Positions 12,715 to 14,479 of a DNA stretch of 14,479 nucleotides are shown here, in pieces. Within the stretch, counting starts at the first letter, position 1. The number at the start of each line of letters is the position of its first letter. A model generated the notes under the pieces. It saw only the letters and a program-made list of their open reading frames with translations, had not been told where the DNA came from and did no database searches. This DNA comes from an uncultured Bacilli bacterium (GTDB lineage Bacteria; Bacillota_I; Bacilli_A; RF39; UBA660), in contig CAKOUR010000021.1 in NCBI GenBank assembly GCA_934120635.1, positions 1 through 14,479 on the forward strand. Reading direction: 5' to 3'. The position numbers and the translations under genes are program-made.

Positions 12715-13116
12715 TTATTTATCGATTTTTTCAAACAAAACATATTCATTATCATACTTTAATATTATGTATTTTTCTGATTTATCATAAACTTCTGCAT
12801 TTAATAATTCCTTTGTATTAGTTTCATTATCTAATTTAGGAACGTACTTATTAGGTATTAGTTTATCTATAACACCTATTTTTTGCGTACCACCAGCATA
12901 ATCAATAACCCCATTGGCCTTACCATATAATACTCCATCAAACATAACTAAAACTTCTATTGATGCATAATCAACTTTTCCTAAATCAGTAACTAATTCA
13001 TAGCCATCATATTTATTGTTCTCAGATGATTTTTCTTTTTTTGTAAATCCACATCCTGTAATAGAAAATAATGTAATAAGCATTATTAAGCATAAAATAA
13101 TATTTTTCTTTTTCAT
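12715..13116 (-). CDS. small putative lipoprotein
   Basis: The 133-aa product has a type II signal peptide: MKKKN, a hydrophobic core and the lipobox SITGC, with C22 as the lipidated residue at the outer face of the membrane. The mature part is a lysine-rich linker followed by a compact beta-type domain (YELVTDLGKVDYASIEVLV, GVLYGKANGVIDYAGGTQ, KYIILKYDNEYVLFEKI). No enzyme motif is visible. ATG 13116 has AGGAGG six bases upstream. It lies downstream of the XRE-membrane regulator gene, but a terminator separates them and it has its own -10. Function unknown. Confidence 0.85.
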   Translation of the reverse strand: MKKKNIILCLIMLITLFSITGCGFTKKEKSSENNKYDGYELVTDLGKVDYASIEVLVMFDGVLYGKANGVIDYAGGTQKIGVIDKLIPNKYVPKLDNETNTKELLNAEVYDKSEKYIILKYDNEYVLFEKIDK

Positions 13117-13134
13117 AAGTCCTCCTACAACTCT

Positions 13135-13140
13135 ATTATA
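13135..13140 (-). promoter_or_regulatory. -10 box of the lipoprotein gene
   Basis: Minus-strand TATAAT (13140-13135) in the context TGTAGTATAATAG, close to that of the HEPN gene. No good -35 at the expected position (GATAAA). Confidence 0.5.
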
Positions 13141-13190
13141 CTACATAATTACTAATTTTTATCATCAACTTAAATCATCGTAATATTACT

Positions 13191-13216
13191 AAAAAAAGAT
13201 GAGATTATTTCTCACC
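13191..13216 (-). terminator. rho-independent terminator overlapping the stop of the second XRE gene
   Basis: Minus strand: GGTGAGA (13216-13210), loop AATAA, TCTCATC (13204-13198), then seven T. The TGA stop is part of the stem. Confidence 0.8.
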
Positions 13217-13766
13217 TTAATGTACGTGAATATCTTAATATTCTGATTGTTTTATTTTTCTCTTTTATAAATAATATTATTAATATAACTGTAATTATAA
13301 TAATTAATAATGGTGCTATTCTAAAAAATATCCACTCAAATGAATGCCATAAAGTTCCAATTACAGACCACTCTGGATCACTATAATCCCATGATTGATA
13401 TGGACTTCCTAATATTGCTAATAAGATAAATAATAATACAAAACATATATCAAAAATTATTAATGTATTAACTAACATTTTTCTTTTTTGTTTTTGTTTC
13501 ATAGCTAATTGTTCATTAATGACTTCTAACTTTTCTGATATTACTTTTAAATCATTTTTTTCTTTTTCTTCTATACTTTCACCTAGAATTTCACTAACGG
13601 GTGTTTCTAATATTTCTGATATAGTCATTAACATTTCAGCATCTGGTACAGATAAACCTGATTCCCATTTTGAAACAGTTTGTCTAACAACATGTAATTT
13701 GATGCTTAATTCTTCTTGTGAAAGTCCTTTATTTTTTCTTAATATTTTTAAATTATCTTTTAACAT
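13212..13766 (-). CDS. XRE-family regulator with C-terminal membrane segments
   Basis: This 184-aa protein has an N-terminal HTH_3 domain (about 3-62; LSQEELSIKLHVVRQTVSKW) and an acidic, coiled linker (about 63-93). Two transmembrane segments follow (about 97-121 and 148-168), with an aromatic stretch WDYSDPEWSVIGTLWHSFEW between them, probably facing outside, and a basic cytosolic end. It is a predicted membrane-tethered DNA-binding regulator of the same general kind as the one at 4024-4632 but without the cysteine tail. The Shine-Dalgarno AAAGGAG is followed by ATG at 13766. It has a good promoter and terminator. The lipoprotein and the membrane protein on either side are plausible partners; this is inference. 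Confidence 0.9.
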   Translation of the reverse strand: MLKDNLKILRKNKGLSQEELSIKLHVVRQTVSKWESGLSVPDAEMLMTISEILETPVSEILGESIEEKEKNDLKVISEKLEVINEQLAMKQKQKRKMLVNTLIIFDICFVLLFILLAILGSPYQSWDYSDPEWSVIGTLWHSFEWIFFRIAPLLIIIITVILIILFIKEKNKTIRILRYSRTLR

Positions 13767-13798
13767 AATACACTTTCTCCTTTCATCAAACTCAGTTT

Positions 13799-13827
13799 AT
13801 TATAAAAATACCCGTTGCCGCAAGCAA
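13799..13827 (-). promoter_or_regulatory. promoter of the second XRE regulator gene
   Basis: Minus strand: TTGCTT (13827-13822), a 17-bp spacer, TATAAT (13804-13799). The GC-richer block TTGCTTGCGGCAA just upstream forms a small hairpin that may end transcription of the membrane protein gene. Confidence 0.65.
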
Positions 13828-13843
13828 TGCTTTTTAACATAAC

Positions 13844-13861
13844 GATAAATTGTAATTTATC
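13844..13861. repeat. hairpin half-site related to the 40-bp repeat
   Basis: GATAAATT-GT-AATTTATC has an 8-bp perfect stem and includes the stop codon of the 13857-14360 gene. Its central TAAATTGTAATTTA (14 bases) is identical to the matching part of copy C, and the stem with a GT/AC turn is the same design. The remainder of the 40-bp repeat is absent. Confidence 0.45.
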
Positions 13862-14360
13862 TTTTAACTTTTTTAATAAATAGGAAGTAAACGATTATAG
13901 GTATTATTATTAAATCTGGTATAGTAAATGTTCTAACTAGTATATAATTTCCAATAATTGTTACTAAAATAAGTCCTATTGATATAAATTTGGCAAATAA
14001 TCCTTCTTCTTTTGTTTTCCAAGTAAAATAAGCAAATAAAGGCGATAAACAAGAAAATATTGTCCAACCTTTGATAAAATTCCAGCTATATACTGCATTT
14101 GTTAATTCTGCTGTTACATAGTATGAAATTAGCATTCCTATACAAAATGGAAATATATTTATCATTGCTTTTTTCCTTGTATCACTATATATCGAAATCA
14201 ATATTCCTAATAGTACCCATATTGGTAAATCTGAAAACATATATCCAAGTGTCATCATAAATAAATTGCCAACAAAAAGTATATCCAATAATTTGCTTAT
14301 TATTCCTAAAATAGCACCTATAAAAAATAATGAAATAGGATTTAATATATATTTCTTCAT
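13857..14360 (-). CDS. polytopic membrane protein, DUF6518-like
   Basis: The 167-aa protein is almost entirely hydrophobic with about six membrane segments. The start MKKYILNPISLFFIGAILG with KLLDILF, then LGYMFSDLPIWVLLG (about 38-52) and a conserved Tyr/Trp-rich middle (YYVTAELTNAVYSW), resembles DUF6518 membrane proteins of clostridia. I hold that family name with moderate confidence. No catalytic motif is seen. ATG 14360 has AAAGTGAG upstream. Copy C of the 40-bp repeat is 15 bases upstream, in the gap from the preceding gene. It may be read from the same transcript as the gene that ends at 14421. Confidence 0.75.
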   Translation of the reverse strand: MKKYILNPISLFFIGAILGIISKLLDILFVGNLFMMTLGYMFSDLPIWVLLGILISIYSDTRKKAMINIFPFCIGMLISYYVTAELTNAVYSWNFIKGWTIFSCLSPLFAYFTWKTKEEGLFAKFISIGLILVTIIGNYILVRTFTIPDLIIIPIIVYFLFIKKVKR

Positions 14361-14375
14361 AAATTATCTCACTTT

Positions 14376-14415
14376 CAAATTACTATTTTCCTAACTAATT
14401 ACTAAATTGTAATTT
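14376..14415 (-). repeat. 40-bp direct repeat, copy C
   Basis: Same orientation as copies A and B, with two differences from the three-copy consensus. Its right end forms part of a perfect stem, ATTACTAAATT (14398-14408), GT, AATTTAGTAAT (14411-14421), which reaches the stop codon of the preceding gene. Confidence 0.8.
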
Positions 14416-14420
14416 AGTAA

Positions 14421-14479
14421 TTACCTCCAATAACCCAATGCTTCAAAATCAATACTGTCAAATTTTATAATTTTGTCCC
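14421..14479 (-). CDS. C-terminal 18 residues of a gene extending beyond the window
   Basis: The only open minus-strand frame reads DKIIKFDSIDFEALGYWR and stops at TAA 14423-14421. The other two frames contain early stops. There is too little sequence to assign a family. The stop lies beside the hairpin of repeat copy C. Confidence 0.55.
   Translation of the reverse strand, partial: DKIIKFDSIDFEALGYWR

Noticed and set aside
13519..13842. Plus-strand open frame of 107 codons
   Set aside because: It is antisense to the second XRE regulator and its promoter, serine/phenylalanine-rich, and has no Shine-Dalgarno.
9845..14415. 40-bp repeats as integron attC sites
   Set aside because: The element is shorter than usual attC sites, the GTTRRRY/RYYYAAC ends are not properly met, and no integron integrase is in the window.

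Overview
This window comes from a very AT-rich, low-GC Gram-positive-type bacterium (Bacillota or a close relative). Genes are compact, Shine-Dalgarno sequences are strong (GGAGG-like), promoters are SigA-like (TTGACA/TATAAT), and A/T-tract hairpin terminators are frequent. TGA is used as a stop codon and TGG encodes Trp, so the standard bacterial code applies and this is not a Mycoplasma/Spiroplasma-type code. Almost every gene lies on the minus strand; the only plus-strand coding sequence is the tail of a collagen-like gene at the left edge. No rRNA, tRNA or CRISPR array was seen.

Layout, left to right. (1) 1-3176: a collagen-like C-terminal tail overlapping the 3' end of tag (3-methyladenine DNA glycosylase I), a RimJ/RimL-type GNAT acetyltransferase, an MTA/SAH-nucleosidase-like protein and a second GNAT protein. 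The last two genes share a near-identical promoter/leader. (2) 3181-4023: an unrecognised 143-aa protein behind a perfect -35 box and a long structured leader containing a terminator-like hairpin, then a tiny ORF and one copy of a 56-bp hairpin repeat (the other copy is at 816-871). (3) 4024-5573: a membrane XRE regulator with a zinc-ribbon-like tail, then a ybaK-DUF4186 pair. (4) 5787-9807: housekeeping and redox genes. These are flavodoxin, a DUF2238-like membrane protein and a DUF1848 protein with a C-terminal CX3CX2C motif in one apparent operon, and a membrane polyferredoxin plus a DUF1287 secreted amidase-like protein in another. (5) 9845-14479: an accessory-looking region. A 560-aa protein with two RNxxxH (HEPN ribonuclease-type) motifs sits between two direct copies of a 40-bp repeat. 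One copy forms the premature 3' end of a broken metallo-beta-lactamase-like gene, and a third copy lies at 14376. Between them are a miniature transcription unit encoding a 14-aa peptide, a lipoprotein, a second membrane-anchored XRE regulator and a polytopic membrane protein. The window closes on the last 18 codons of another gene.

The strongest candidates for something undescribed are the dual-HEPN protein with its flanking direct repeats, and the structured leader RNA upstream of the 143-aa unknown gene. The flavodoxin, polyferredoxin and DUF1848 genes together suggest an electron-delivery route to an iron-sulfur enzyme, which is inference only.
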